Below are positions 1 through 10,591 of a stretch of DNA of 35,537 nt, one piece after another. The notes beneath the pieces were generated by a model. That model was not told the DNA's origin. It saw only the letters and a program-made list of their open reading frames with translations, and did not search any database. The stretch lies in the IMG/VR virus record IMGVR_UViG_3300047546_001721, positions 1 to 35,537 of that record; one strand, 5' to 3'. A program made the translations under genes and the position numbers. Every line of letters starts with the position of its first letter. Position 1 is the stretch's first letter. This DNA is from a virus.

Positions 1-1724
1 GATCTAGCCTGTATAGTGGTTTCTAATCCTCCGTCCCATGATTGATTTACATTTGTTACCAAAAACTTCTCAGTTCCAGAAAGCTCATTTAAAGAATGAG
101 ATATAGATATAACATCTCCTACTGATATTAATGGGTTTCCAAAAACATTTATCACAACCTTTAGTTGTTGATTTTTAAGCTGGCTCTTAATCCATGTTGA
201 TAAATTTTTTGCATCATCATATTTCTGTATCCATTTTGAATTAAATGTAACTGGTTCTTGTGTTACGTATTGATTAATTTCTTCATCCATATATTCTAAT
301 GGACTACTTTGGTCAATAGAATTTCCTAATATACTTACGGTAGTTTTAGTATCACTGTTTAGTGGAATATAGGTTCCAGCATTATTTAATAAATACATTT
401 CTGCATTAAAAGAAGATAAGTTGGTTCCTAATATTTTTACAAACTTATTTGCTGCTGTTGTTGGATATTTTGGAAAAGCAGGGGTTGTTGAATATCTAAA
501 CTGAATATTTCTAATTTCTCTGGCTACTGGACCAAACTCCTGAATAAATGGTTTATCTGATCCAACATTTGTATTTGCTAAACCAGTTATAAACAAATCT
601 CCATAAGCAATAGAGCTTGTAGCAGATGCAAAGTCGTCATCATATATATTTACTAATTCTGAATTATTATATTTATCTGCAGTTATGGGCATTGCATAAA
701 CGTAATCAAAATTAGTAGTTCCTAAAGATGCGTACAAAGCTACATTAGATGTTCTTGGCAATATGTCGTTAACAATAGACGAAGGATTTTTTTGCGTGTC
801 TGAAGCGGTTATCTTGAATCCATTAACAAAAATAATAAAGCTAATTTTTGAATCTGTTACCTTAACATTTATGTCTATTTTATATGACTGTGGTCCATAA
901 ATTCCTTTTATCTGACTTGCTGTATTAAGAACCTGTGAGTCTGGAATATTTATGTTGTTTCCTTTATTTACTTTAATTAGTTTAACCTCTGTGTCCCCAC
1001 GAGTACTTGCTGTTTCTGTTGTTCTAATATTTAAAAAGTATCCAGTATTACCAGTCTGATTAACAAAAAATCCTATTCCACCACTTTGTTTTGATTCCGC
1101 TGTTGTGGCTTTAAAAAACATTGTAGTACCAAATGCATAATGCGCTGGCTTACTTCCAGAAACATTGATATTTGTATTCTTAATAGCCATTGATATTGTT
1201 TGCGGATCTTCATTATTTTTACTAATTGTAAGTAATGACTTTGCTACAGTTCCAGCATTTCCTATAGTAATACCAGTATCTATTTCTTTTAAATCGTCTT
1301 CTTGTTGCTGATTATTTACAGCTGTATCTTGAAGCAATTTATTTAAAGCAGCTCTTGTCATAGCATCTTCTGTTCCATTGTAAGAATACGTGCTTGTATT
1401 ACCTTGAGAAATAAGAGAGTTTGTAACAACTGGAACATACACAGAAAAATATTGATAAACCCCTCCAGTACCTGACCCGTTAGAACCAGAATAAGCTTTA
1501 GTTCTTATGCTATATATTCCTCCTGGAGCAAGATTTGATGCTATATAGGAACCTTGACCATTTGTTAAGTTAACAGTGGTTTCAGCATAAGATCCATTAA
1601 ATGGATAAGAAAGTCTTCCAACAACAACACTTTGTGTATCTGTTGATGCAACTATTGCTATAGTACCAGATGTTTGAGAATCTGTATCTAATTCAAAACC
1701 TATTGCAGATACTGTAAGAGTCAT
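1..1724 (-). CDS. Tail-tip / baseplate-like protein with LamG-like region, 3' end cut by window edge
   Basis: The frame is open from an ATG at 1724 to the window edge, about 574 residues with no stop, so the C-terminus is missing. The ATG overlaps the TGA of the upstream tail gene (ATGA), with an AGGTGGG ribosome site before it. Residues about 20-90 look like a beta-sandwich. About residues 190-340 resemble a concanavalin/LamG jelly roll (HYAFGTTMFFKA, then FIIFVNGFKIT). The visible end contains VFGNPLISVGDVISI, a phrase typical of the domain with which tail-hub and tail-tip proteins contact the tube. Position, third gene after the tape measure, also fits a tail-tip or receptor-contact protein. 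The family is not identified precisely. It could be the central fibre/hub or an accessory adhesin. Confidence 0.75.
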   Translation of the reverse strand, partial: MTLTVSAIGFELDTDSQTSGTIAIVASTDTQSVVVGRLSYPFNGSYAETTVNLTNGQGSYIASNLAPGGIYSIRTKAYSGSNGSGTGGVYQYFSVYVPVVTNSLISQGNTSTYSYNGTEDAMTRAALNKLLQDTAVNNQQQEDDLKEIDTGITIGNAGTVAKSLLTISKNNEDPQTISMAIKNTNINVSGSKPAHYAFGTTMFFKATTAESKQSGGIGFFVNQTGNTGYFLNIRTTETASTRGDTEVKLIKVNKGNNINIPDSQVLNTASQIKGIYGPQSYKIDINVKVTDSKISFIIFVNGFKITASDTQKNPSSIVNDILPRTSNVALYASLGTTNFDYVYAMPITADKYNNSELVNIYDDDFASATSSIAYGDLFITGLANTNVGSDKPFIQEFGPVAREIRNIQFRYSTTPAFPKYPTTAANKFVKILGTNLSSFNAEMYLLNNAGTYIPLNSDTKTTVSILGNSIDQSSPLEYMDEEINQYVTQEPVTFNSKWIQKYDDAKNLSTWIKSQLKNQQLKVVINVFGNPLISVGDVISISHSLNELSGTEKFLVTNVNQSWDGGLETTIQAR

Positions 1725-3739
1725 GTTGTAGCCCACCTAACATTTATTTTTCCAATCCAACCATCAAGAGAATCTACAGAGCTAACGTAGTGACTTGTTT
1801 TAGTTGTTCCTAAAGCCCCTCTTGTTTTAACTCTGTATCTGCCAGTTGGTTTTATTGATGGTACGTATGCTGTGCCGTCTGGTGTTTGATTTACAAAAGC
1901 ATCACCTTTATATTTTAATAAATCGCTTGGCCCAGTTATGTCTACATACTTTGTTTGAAAAGTATTTACCTGTGTATAAGAATATTCTATTGCATCATAT
2001 TCTACAATTTCTGAGTTAATTAAAATATAACCAGAAAAGCTATACAGAACATCATCTTTATTGATAGCATTTTCATATAAATCTATTGGCTCTAATGTCA
2101 TATAATGCTTAGAGTTTGGAGTAATAGCTGGGTCTGCGGTTGCCAATAAATTATCTTTTAGCGATGCTGCTGCCAGCCAAGTATCTCCAGAGTCCCAAAT
2201 TTTATGACTGCTATTTTCATATGTCGATATTGCAGTTGTATAGTATATTACTTTTACTTGATTTGCTGTAGGCAAAACTTCTTTTTGTAACTTTACTATG
2301 TTTGCTAATTCTGATCCATTATTTGTATTTCTAAAAGTCCAGTCTATTGCTCTTGTATTATCGTATAAATAATCTCTTGTATAAAATTGCAATACGTTGT
2401 TCTCGTCCACAACTGCGCTTATTTGAGCATCTCTACATAACTCTTGTATATTAGACCAAACTGTTTGAGTACTGTCGCTCCACCAATAATTTGGAGATAT
2501 GATAGAAGTGTCAGAAATATTTCCAGCAGATATCTTATAGTTAAAATTATAATTTACAAATCCAACAGAATCAAGCATTTGTCTGAGGATGGCAGCCGAA
2601 GAATACTTTTCACAAACCATGTCTGGGCAAATTGTATCCTGCAATATCTTAGCAGAATCTAAAGCAAATATCTGTGTTTCTCCATATTCACCAATTGACC
2701 AACTGTCTAGTAAGAATGTGCCTTGATTTACTTTAAAATATTTTCCAACAGAATCTTGTAGATTTCCTTGTGAATCATAAATTTTAATAAAAGATTTTAT
2801 TTCAGCTCCTTTTAACAAGTATATTCTGTCTGCTGATATTATATCTGTGTTTAAATATGTCTTAAATTTTATTGTATTTTGTTGATAAGCGTTTAAGTCA
2901 ACAGTGCATGAGTTTGCTGTTACAGTTCCAACTGGAAGTAAATCTTCTGTGCTAGATGAGCTTTCTTTGTTAATCTGCATAGACACTAAATGTGTAGAAA
3001 GATCTTGAACCCAGTGTGGTGCTATCTCAACAACTCCAATATATCCTCCTGGATTTGTTGCGGAAAGAGATATGTTATTAAATGATTTTGTTGCTGAAAG
3101 ATTTAAAGTAGACTCGTTTGTAGACCAAGTAGTTCCATTATAATATAAAGACAAGGTTCCAGCCTCATATTGATTTGATGTAAAGCTTACTATCTGTGAA
3201 GATGTTCCAGAAGCAACTGACTGACCGTCTAAAGAAACAGTCCAGGCAGAAGGTGTTGCATGTGATATTTCAAACTTAATTACAATTTTATTTGCTAAAA
3301 CATTTTTTGCAGAACCGTTTGCGTTTTTGTAAGATATTGTTATTCCAGCATTTGTATTTAAAGGGGTAATCCAATATTTATAGTACACATCTGCTGATGG
3401 ATAATACACTCTATACTTAGTATTTAGCTTAGGATTATATGTTAAATTTTTTGGATCAGTCCATGTACCTGCTGGGATATCTCCATCTATAGCGTACTTA
3501 ACTCCAGCACCTGTTGGTCGATAGCTTTTAACTATGGTGTCTAGTGGAAAAAGCTTTTTAAAAGGCTGACGTCCGTTGATTGTTGTGTAATTACTTGTGC
3601 TTGTAATTGTTGAATAGTTAAAGTCAACCATTGAATTAATGTTAATGTCATACAAACAGCCAATGTTTGAACTTACGCTAACATTATTTTTTAATATAGT
3701 TTGTACTCTATTTGTAGAGTCTCCTGGAACGGTGATCAT
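1721..3739 (-). CDS. Minor tail protein, probable tail-hub / baseplate component
   Basis: 672 residues, second gene after the tape measure, where siphophages place the hub or tail-associated protein. The start ATG at 3739 follows the stop of the preceding gene directly (TAAATG), with GAGGTG upstream. The N-terminal 250 residues are Ser/Thr/Asn-rich beta-type sequence. The middle (about 375-465) has the arrangement seen in tail-hub proteins: a conserved DSVGFVNYNF stretch, then WSNIQELCRDAQISAVVDENNVLQFYTRD, resembling the segment 'evaea..a.v.vDe.G.l.f'. No hydrolase or lysozyme motif was seen. The role is inferred from position and this motif. Confidence 0.75.
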   Translation of the reverse strand: MITVPGDSTNRVQTILKNNVSVSSNIGCLYDININSMVDFNYSTITSTSNYTTINGRQPFKKLFPLDTIVKSYRPTGAGVKYAIDGDIPAGTWTDPKNLTYNPKLNTKYRVYYPSADVYYKYWITPLNTNAGITISYKNANGSAKNVLANKIVIKFEISHATPSAWTVSLDGQSVASGTSSQIVSFTSNQYEAGTLSLYYNGTTWSTNESTLNLSATKSFNNISLSATNPGGYIGVVEIAPHWVQDLSTHLVSMQINKESSSSTEDLLPVGTVTANSCTVDLNAYQQNTIKFKTYLNTDIISADRIYLLKGAEIKSFIKIYDSQGNLQDSVGKYFKVNQGTFLLDSWSIGEYGETQIFALDSAKILQDTICPDMVCEKYSSAAILRQMLDSVGFVNYNFNYKISAGNISDTSIISPNYWWSDSTQTVWSNIQELCRDAQISAVVDENNVLQFYTRDYLYDNTRAIDWTFRNTNNGSELANIVKLQKEVLPTANQVKVIYYTTAISTYENSSHKIWDSGDTWLAAASLKDNLLATADPAITPNSKHYMTLEPIDLYENAINKDDVLYSFSGYILINSEIVEYDAIEYSYTQVNTFQTKYVDITGPSDLLKYKGDAFVNQTPDGTAYVPSIKPTGRYRVKTRGALGTTKTSHYVSSVDSLDGWIGKINVRWATT

Positions 3740-4210
3740 TTACACCTCTTCCATTGTTAATGAAACATCCCAGAATGGTTGTGTTCCACGCTTTACAACA
3801 CTAAAAGAACAATCTGTAAATGAAACTGAATACTCCTCATAACCTGAAGATTCTTGACTCTGTCCAGTTTTTGCAAGATTTACTCTTATTAAAAAAGAAC
3901 CTTGACCTTCTACGCTGTCATAGAAAGATCTTAAATCTTCCGCTCCCCATGCTCCGTCTACTGTAAATGTTCTGTATGATGGGAGCATTGTCCAAGATAG
4001 ATTAAATCTATTTTTATCGGCAACAAAATATTTTCTCAAATTGCCATTAGACATTCTTTGAGATTTTTCAAATCTTATTGGGTCTATGCTAAATTCTTTT
4101 CTATTATGTTCTGTTACTTTATTCCAAACTAATGTGGTGCCAGCAGGAGTTGCAAGCAAGTCTTTTGCTTGTATTAATAATATAGAACCTCTTGGTAGTG
4201 ATCCTGGCAT
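3740..4210 (-). CDS. Probable distal tail protein (minor tail protein following tape measure)
   Basis: 156 residues, directly after the tape measure. The start ATG shares one base with the tape-measure TAA (TAATG) and is preceded by GGAGG at 9 nt, so translation is coupled. It has mixed beta composition with FSIDPIRFEKSQRM and a C-terminal pattern FTDCSFSVVKRGTQPFWDVSLTMEEV. That pattern resembles the closing strands of tail-tube-like or distal-tail proteins ('f..v.l.l.E.'). Siphophages place the distal tail (Dit-type) protein here, between tape measure and hub. It is shorter than Firmicutes Dit proteins, so it may be only the tube-like N-domain. Function is inferred mainly from position. Confidence 0.65.
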   Translation of the reverse strand: MPGSLPRGSILLIQAKDLLATPAGTTLVWNKVTEHNRKEFSIDPIRFEKSQRMSNGNLRKYFVADKNRFNLSWTMLPSYRTFTVDGAWGAEDLRSFYDSVEGQGSFLIRVNLAKTGQSQESSGYEEYSVSFTDCSFSVVKRGTQPFWDVSLTMEEV

Positions 4211-7200
4211 TATGCATTTCCTCCATAAGATATATTTGCTCCGCCTTGTCTAATAGACCTTGCAGTTTTAGTTTCAATCATGTTCACAGCAATTGTTGCT
4301 ATCTCTTTAGCATCTTGTCCTGGCTGTGCGTAGACAGACATATTGTTTATAATACTTACTGGAGCTGTTCCAGAATCTGCTCCTGCATTTATATTAAACT
4401 TTGACTTTGTTGGGATATCAAAAGCTGGCATACCCATTCTACCAAGTTTATGTAAAAATTCAAGATTATCGTAGCCAATATTTCTTGCTGCTAATTCGCT
4501 AAACATAAACTCGCCATTAGAGGCCATAATTTCTATACTGTCTGATGTACCTGTTCCAGGACCAGTTATTTTACCAGCAGTTGCATATTTTCTTTTACCT
4601 ATAATTCCACCCATAGCATATCCGCCTAATTTAGTATCAACTAACATAATATTGCCATCTGGCTGTACTCTAAATTTATATTCTTTATATGTTTTATCTG
4701 CTTTATTTCCAGATGCTAGTGTGAAATGATCCCCAGACATAAAGCCTTGTTGTTCTGCATATTTTTTAATTTGCTCTCTTGCGCTGTTTGCACCAATTCC
4801 ACCAATTGGTGTTTGCCAACTTTGTGGAGAAAGACCAGCAACTCTTCCCATAAAGTATGGGTTTGCACTTGTTCCAGCACCATTAGGATTGTTCTTAGCA
4901 AACTTATTAACAGCAGTAACAAACTTATCTACAGCTCCACTAAATGCTCCTGTATCAGCTTTGGTGTCTGTGACTTTCATTAATGATTCAAGAAGTTTAA
5001 ATTGTCCAGTAACGCTTCCCTTGCCATCAATTCCATATTGTTTCTTTAATTTTTCTGCTTCAGCTTTAGCAATTCCTCCAGCATCAATTAATGCTTTAAG
5101 AGCCTTATCAACAGCTCCTGCAATTTCTTGAGACGCTGGTTTATTTCTTAATTTCATCTTTAATGTTTCTGGGGTTTCCCCAGCAATTATTCCAGCTATG
5201 GTAGCTCTAAATGTTCCAAGAGCTGTTTGTGCTGCTGCATTATTTTGAGCAATTGTATTTTGATTTGTTGCAGCAGTTTGTGCACCTGCTGCTTTATCAG
5301 CAAGAGCATCTCTTTTTTCTTGTGCAGCTTTTATTTCAGCATCAGACTTATCAATTATAGCTTGACGAGCAAGTTCTCTTGCCCTATCATCCATAAGCTT
5401 TTGAATATTAAGTTTAGCTCTAGCTGCCGCACCCATATCTCCAACTGCAATTGCTTGTTGATACTCAATCTGTGCGTCTTGAATTTCTTTTTCAATATCT
5501 GCGTTCTTTTGTTGTACATCCAAAGCTTTTAGTCTGGCATCTGTTTCTTCTTTTATCTTTTTAATTAATTTATCTAATGCTTTTATTTGTGCATCTATGC
5601 TGCTAGTATTAGCTAAGTTCTTTGCTGCAGCAGTAGAATTTTTAATTGAAGTTGTAAGCTTGTTATAAGCTGTATTTAAAGATGATAGTGGACCTGAAGC
5701 GTCTTCTGATGCTGCGGTTGCTGCTGCTCCCCATGCCTGCATACCACTTGCTATATCTGCTGCGGTGTTAGAATCCATATTGGCAAGGTTTAGTTTACTT
5801 CCAAAACCATTTAGCAGTAATTGAGCTTTAGCATATACTCCAAGTAGTGTTTCATTCTTAGCCAATACTGATCCTAAAACCATATTTTGAGATTTAATTT
5901 GATCTACTGTTTTTTCATCAAGCTTTAGATTGCTTCCCTTAATTCCCTTAATTTTATCTAAAGTCATTTGAACTGCTGTTGTCTGTGTAATAATCTTATC
6001 GTTCTTGTCTTTAGTTCCGACCAAAGAATCTTGATATGACATTAAAGCATTAAGCATATTGTCAATTCCCATTGCTAACTCTTCTGCATTATATCCGCCC
6101 TTGGTAGATAGAGTTTTAATTAATAGCTCTACCTGATATTGTGCTGCGCTTGCTTTATCTGTTATTGCAGTAAATGCTTCTGAGGTGATTGCAGAAATTG
6201 CATATGCTCCCTTATTTGAAGCCTTTATTAATGCATAAATTTTATTTGTTGCTTCTTCAACGCTCATGCCAGCAGAAATATACTGTTGTTTTAATGAAGC
6301 CGCTAGTCTGAGTACGTCTTGTCTTCCGCTTAGCTTATTAAAGTTTTGTACTGTGTCTTTTGCATTTTCCTTTGCATCAGCAATAGCCTCATTTAATTCT
6401 TTAATTGTAAGAGTTAAACCGCTCACACCAGTTCTGTTTAAAGCTTGGAAAGCAGATATGTTAGCTTCTCTTGTAAGCTTTAATTGATCTTGTACTTGCT
6501 TTAACTTATCTGTAAACGATACATAAGTTAATCCAACCTCAGACATTGTCTTTTCTGTTGGAGCAAATGCAGCTCTATTAGCTTTGCCTACATCTTCATA
6601 ATGCTTCTTTAGTTTCATTAAGCCTGCGCCAACTGAAAGAATTGTAGTTATTACAGCTACTGGTGGAGCAAGTCTGCCTAGAAGTCCGCCGATAGTTTTT
6701 AAAGCACTTCCACTTGCAGCTATACCTTTAATTGCACTAAATACTCTACCTATTGGAAGGAAGGATGCAGCAAGACCTGCCATCTGAATAGCCTGTCCTG
6801 TTGACCCGCCAACCGCCGATCCAACAATTGTTGATCCAAGACCTATACCAATTTGTGCACCTACTCCAGAACCCATTCCAGAAGCCGCTGAACCAAACCT
6901 AGTCATCTTTCTTGTAGAGTAACGTGCATTTGCCATAAAGCCTTCACTTGTTGATGGCTTTACTAAATCTCCATTTTCTAAATATTGAACTCCGTTTACC
7001 ATTCCGCCATTATTAAATCTAACTCTTCTTGGAATTGGACCTCTAGCTATTTTAGTTTTTAATGTATTAAGTAAAAGATTATATCTTGATGGCTTAATTT
7101 TAGGGCCTATGTGTCCACGCTCAGATCCAAAAATCTGTGTTATTGTTGAACCTCTACCAAGTGGTCCTGTATATTTATTGGCAGGGGTTTCATCATAAAG

Positions 7201-10200
7201 CTCTTGAGCTAAATTAAAGTGTGTAAGGTTTTGTCCTCCAGAAAATCCGCTACCAGTTCCAACTAAGTGTCTAGGCATTGTGACGCCATCAAAACCAATG
7301 TTTCTTAAAGATCCTTTTAGAACGCCTTTTCCACTTTCATTTCTTTGATGACCCATTAATATTAATTCTTCTGCAAATCTAACTCTTCTTCCTAAAGAAG
7401 GACTTACTCTAGAAACACCTTTTAAGTATTTCATTGCAATACTGCCAGCTACTTTTTCAAAATATTTATTATTAATTGGTACATTTCCTTTTGCGGAAAA
7501 TGTTCTAACTATATCCCTGTAAGCTAATTTTAATGCTCTTTGTAGATCTGTTTTATCGTAACCCAACCTCAAGCCTTGTTCATAGAACATAGCCATAGGA
7601 TGCAGGCCTCTTGAATGCAACTGCTGCAGATCGTCTGCAATAAATGCACCAGTTAAATTAATATTTGGTCTGTTACCTGCTAGGGCTTGGTTAGCATCTC
7701 TGCCTTGATGAATCATCATTGCTGGCATGAAGTCTCTTCCACCCTCGTTTAATGCTCTTAGCAAAGGCAATGTTGTTTGATTTACCGCATCTTTTCTAAC
7801 AACGAATTCTCCTGGGGTAAGCATGGCTGGGACTGTATCTGTGTTTCCAGAACCAGGAACAATATCTCCTGTAGCAAATCTCTTAGGTCTTGTTGTCTCT
7901 ATGCTATAAGGAGCTCCGAATGTTTTTACTCCAAGACCTCTAGCAATTTTATTTAATAGATCTCTAGTTCTTCCTGGTCTTGCCAGCTCTTTCATATTTG
8001 ATTTACCTTGTGGATTTACAATTGGTTGATTTAAAAGAGGAACAGATGTCATGTTAATAACTCTTCCTTGCTGTGCTGCTATATCGGAAGCGCTTTGAGC
8101 TATCATCATTTCTATTTGTTTATTCAAAGCAATAATTTTTGCTCTAGCTTGGTCTACTGTAATTTTGCCAGCTTGTAATTGAGCAACAATTGCAGCAGAT
8201 TCTTGTGCTGCCTTTTGAGTTAACTGTGTCATGCTAGGCAATAAAGCTTGATAAGAATCTGAAAGCTCTGCTGTTATTAAGCCAGTTGTAGCAACTTCTT
8301 TTCTTAACTTTGCTATTTCTGTTTGAGATTGCATTGCTAATGCGCCTGTCATAGCATGCCATTTAGCTGCTTCTTCTGCAACGATACCAGTAGAAACTCC
8401 CTTTATTGATGTTAATCCTGAAATTTTTGGCAAGTCCCCTTGCATGTATATCTGTGGGTTAGCGCCAATTCTTTGATTTACTTTTGGTGCTCCAGGCACA
8501 ACTCCAAATATTGTTTGAGCTAATCTTTCATCTTGAGTCATTCCAGCAACAGGATTTAAGTGAGACATGGATCTTGTATCTTGTGCACTAATTAATGGGT
8601 GGTTTGGATTTACAACTCTTGATCCAATTAATGGATTGCCAGCCATTGTAGAAAATGCAGGAGCTAGGGATATGGCTCCACTTTTTGCCTTTTGCTCAAG
8701 TAAAGTAAATTCTGCAATTAATGCCTCTATAGATGTTTTTAAAACAGATGCTGCTTTTGCATCACTATAAAATGTTTTTTCTACTAAGCTGCCAGCTTTT
8801 TCTGCAGCAAGTATTTCTGGGGTAAGCATCCGCCAGCCTTCGCCGCCTTTAAACAATGCTTTAAAATGAGCAACTCCTTTAATTATATATCCAAAGAAGT
8901 TTGCTAAAACACCAGTTAACATAATTACTGGTCCTATGATTGCGGTAAGTCCTCCAGCAAATGTTAATATTTGTTTAATTGGTCCAGGTAAATTATTAAC
9001 AAATTTAACAATACTATCTGTTACATTAATAAAGAATGTCTGTACCTTTAAAAATTCTTCGCCAATTTCTGCAAGATTAGCTCTTAAAGACTCAATTGCT
9101 CTATTATATTTACCAGCTGCAGATTCTGTGACTGCTTTTAATTCTCGATCAGCGATTGCCCCAAGCTCTTGAGTGCTGGCCTTCATTAACTCTAATACCT
9201 GTAAGGTCTGGCTTCCTTCTTTTCCTAAATTATTAAATAAAGCATTTAATCTTGAGAACTGGAACTTTCCAAACAACTGCTCGATAGCCTGTTGCTTTTG
9301 TAGTGGATCTAGTTTATCTAGCGCTGCTTGTAGCTCCAAAAGCGTTGCTGTTAGATTGCCAGCATTATTATTTACAATACCTTTTAGATCAATTCCAAGT
9401 TCTGCAAACTTTTCTGTTGCTACTTTTGTTGGGTTAATCAAAGAAGCAAGTGATGACTTTAAAGCATTTGCGCCTTCTGTTGCATTGACTCCACCTTCAC
9501 GCATAGCAGTAAGATATAAAGCTAAATCCTGTACGCTACCACCTAGTCCTTGTATAACAGGACCAGCTTTTGGAATAGCCTCAACTAAATCCGCTAGCGT
9601 TGTTGATGTCTGGTTTTCAACTGCGTTAAGGAAGTTAATTGATTCTGATAGTTGATCCGTATTTTGTTTAAATGCAGATTGAATCGCTAGCGTTGCTTTC
9701 ATTGCTTCTTGACGATCTACCTCGCCAAGTACTGCAAGTCTGCTTGTTTCTTTTAATGAGCCTAGTAACTCATTTCCTTCTTTTCCAGTTGCTGCAATAT
9801 CTGCAGCAAGAGAAATACTTTCTTTAAATGATACACCGTAACCAGCAGACAATTCTTTTGCGGTTGCAGCTACGTCTTCTCTAATTCTAGCTAGTTCCTC
9901 AGAAGATGTTCTTGCTAGACCACCGTAGACCTTTGTTAATCTTGTTAATTCTGCATCTGCTTCTCTAAATGCTTTTGCTGCTGCAACGCCAAATGCGGCA
10001 AGCGGTACAGTTAAACCAACAGTAAGCTGACGACCTGCCCACTGAGTGTTCTTACCCCAGTTAATTAATTGAACTCCGCCATCTTGAATTACTCTATTCA
10101 TGATAGCTAGTTCTTGTCTAGCTAAAGCTGTTTTATTTTTAACTTCATTTAAGCCTTGTGGGATATGCACGTTATACTGCATAAGTCCCTCAGCATTTTT

Positions 10201-10581
10201 ACCAAGTGGCTGAATAACTGCATTTTGTAAAGCAACTTGCTGTTTTGCAAGCTCTCTAATTAAACCGCCAGATGTTTTAGTATGCTCTTGAAATGTTCTA
10301 AAATAGTCTCTTAACTTTAATTTTCCGCCATCTAGATTTTTACCAAACTTCTCTACATCAGATGTTAAAGTTACAAAGTGTGTTGAAAATTGTCCAGTTC
10401 TTCTTAGGCTTTCAGCAAAAGATCTATTTACTAGTGCAACCTGATTTGTTAGCTTTACATCAGATTGAATAATCTGTTGCTGTAATTTAGATAGCGACGC
10501 TGTAACCCTATTGACATTTGCAATAAGGTCTGAGAAGTCGGCATTAGCGACTATATTCGTAACTATTCTTTCATCAGCCAT
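4210..10581 (-). CDS. Tail tape measure protein (TP901-like core)
   Basis: 2123 residues, by far the longest gene and directly after the frameshifted tail chaperones, as expected. The TP901-type core spans about residues 190-520 (FREADAELTRLTKVYGGLA, TLADLVEAIPKAGP, MREGGVNATEGANALKSSLASL). A hydrophobic segment lies at about 527-580 (GPIKQILTFAGGLTAIIGPVIM) and a second at about 1240-1325 (Gly/Ala-rich, then APPVAVITTILSVGAGL); both are candidates for membrane contact at DNA entry. An Ala/Lys/Gln coiled coil covers about 1620-1800. The common tape-measure motif of the PGEFVVRK type occurs near 925 and in variant form (SNGEFMFSELAARNIGYDNLEFLHKLG) near 2030. At about 0.15 nm per residue the ruler implies a tail near 300 nm if the whole chain acts as ruler. 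The AAGGAG ribosome site overlaps the end of the preceding gene. Confidence 0.95.
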   Translation of the reverse strand: MADERIVTNIVANADFSDLIANVNRVTASLSKLQQQIIQSDVKLTNQVALVNRSFAESLRRTGQFSTHFVTLTSDVEKFGKNLDGGKLKLRDYFRTFQEHTKTSGGLIRELAKQQVALQNAVIQPLGKNAEGLMQYNVHIPQGLNEVKNKTALARQELAIMNRVIQDGGVQLINWGKNTQWAGRQLTVGLTVPLAAFGVAAAKAFREADAELTRLTKVYGGLARTSSEELARIREDVAATAKELSAGYGVSFKESISLAADIAATGKEGNELLGSLKETSRLAVLGEVDRQEAMKATLAIQSAFKQNTDQLSESINFLNAVENQTSTTLADLVEAIPKAGPVIQGLGGSVQDLALYLTAMREGGVNATEGANALKSSLASLINPTKVATEKFAELGIDLKGIVNNNAGNLTATLLELQAALDKLDPLQKQQAIEQLFGKFQFSRLNALFNNLGKEGSQTLQVLELMKASTQELGAIADRELKAVTESAAGKYNRAIESLRANLAEIGEEFLKVQTFFINVTDSIVKFVNNLPGPIKQILTFAGGLTAIIGPVIMLTGVLANFFGYIIKGVAHFKALFKGGEGWRMLTPEILAAEKAGSLVEKTFYSDAKAASVLKTSIEALIAEFTLLEQKAKSGAISLAPAFSTMAGNPLIGSRVVNPNHPLISAQDTRSMSHLNPVAGMTQDERLAQTIFGVVPGAPKVNQRIGANPQIYMQGDLPKISGLTSIKGVSTGIVAEEAAKWHAMTGALAMQSQTEIAKLRKEVATTGLITAELSDSYQALLPSMTQLTQKAAQESAAIVAQLQAGKITVDQARAKIIALNKQIEMMIAQSASDIAAQQGRVINMTSVPLLNQPIVNPQGKSNMKELARPGRTRDLLNKIARGLGVKTFGAPYSIETTRPKRFATGDIVPGSGNTDTVPAMLTPGEFVVRKDAVNQTTLPLLRALNEGGRDFMPAMMIHQGRDANQALAGNRPNINLTGAFIADDLQQLHSRGLHPMAMFYEQGLRLGYDKTDLQRALKLAYRDIVRTFSAKGNVPINNKYFEKVAGSIAMKYLKGVSRVSPSLGRRVRFAEELILMGHQRNESGKGVLKGSLRNIGFDGVTMPRHLVGTGSGFSGGQNLTHFNLAQELYDETPANKYTGPLGRGSTITQIFGSERGHIGPKIKPSRYNLLLNTLKTKIARGPIPRRVRFNNGGMVNGVQYLENGDLVKPSTSEGFMANARYSTRKMTRFGSAASGMGSGVGAQIGIGLGSTIVGSAVGGSTGQAIQMAGLAASFLPIGRVFSAIKGIAASGSALKTIGGLLGRLAPPVAVITTILSVGAGLMKLKKHYEDVGKANRAAFAPTEKTMSEVGLTYVSFTDKLKQVQDQLKLTREANISAFQALNRTGVSGLTLTIKELNEAIADAKENAKDTVQNFNKLSGRQDVLRLAASLKQQYISAGMSVEEATNKIYALIKASNKGAYAISAITSEAFTAITDKASAAQYQVELLIKTLSTKGGYNAEELAMGIDNMLNALMSYQDSLVGTKDKNDKIITQTTAVQMTLDKIKGIKGSNLKLDEKTVDQIKSQNMVLGSVLAKNETLLGVYAKAQLLLNGFGSKLNLANMDSNTAADIASGMQAWGAAATAASEDASGPLSSLNTAYNKLTTSIKNSTAAAKNLANTSSIDAQIKALDKLIKKIKEETDARLKALDVQQKNADIEKEIQDAQIEYQQAIAVGDMGAAARAKLNIQKLMDDRARELARQAIIDKSDAEIKAAQEKRDALADKAAGAQTAATNQNTIAQNNAAAQTALGTFRATIAGIIAGETPETLKMKLRNKPASQEIAGAVDKALKALIDAGGIAKAEAEKLKKQYGIDGKGSVTGQFKLLESLMKVTDTKADTGAFSGAVDKFVTAVNKFAKNNPNGAGTSANPYFMGRVAGLSPQSWQTPIGGIGANSAREQIKKYAEQQGFMSGDHFTLASGNKADKTYKEYKFRVQPDGNIMLVDTKLGGYAMGGIIGKRKYATAGKITGPGTGTSDSIEIMASNGEFMFSELAARNIGYDNLEFLHKLGRMGMPAFDIPTKSKFNINAGADSGTAPVSIINNMSVYAQPGQDAKEIATIAVNMIETKTARSIRQGGANISYGGNA

Positions 10582-10591
10582 TTATAGACGA

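Noticed and set aside
9173-9655. Plus-strand open frame of 160 codons opposite the tape measure
   Set aside because: A shadow of the tape-measure coding strand: no ribosome site, biased composition, no recognisable domain. The same applies to the other plus-strand frames, for example 16744-17181 and 33168-33587.
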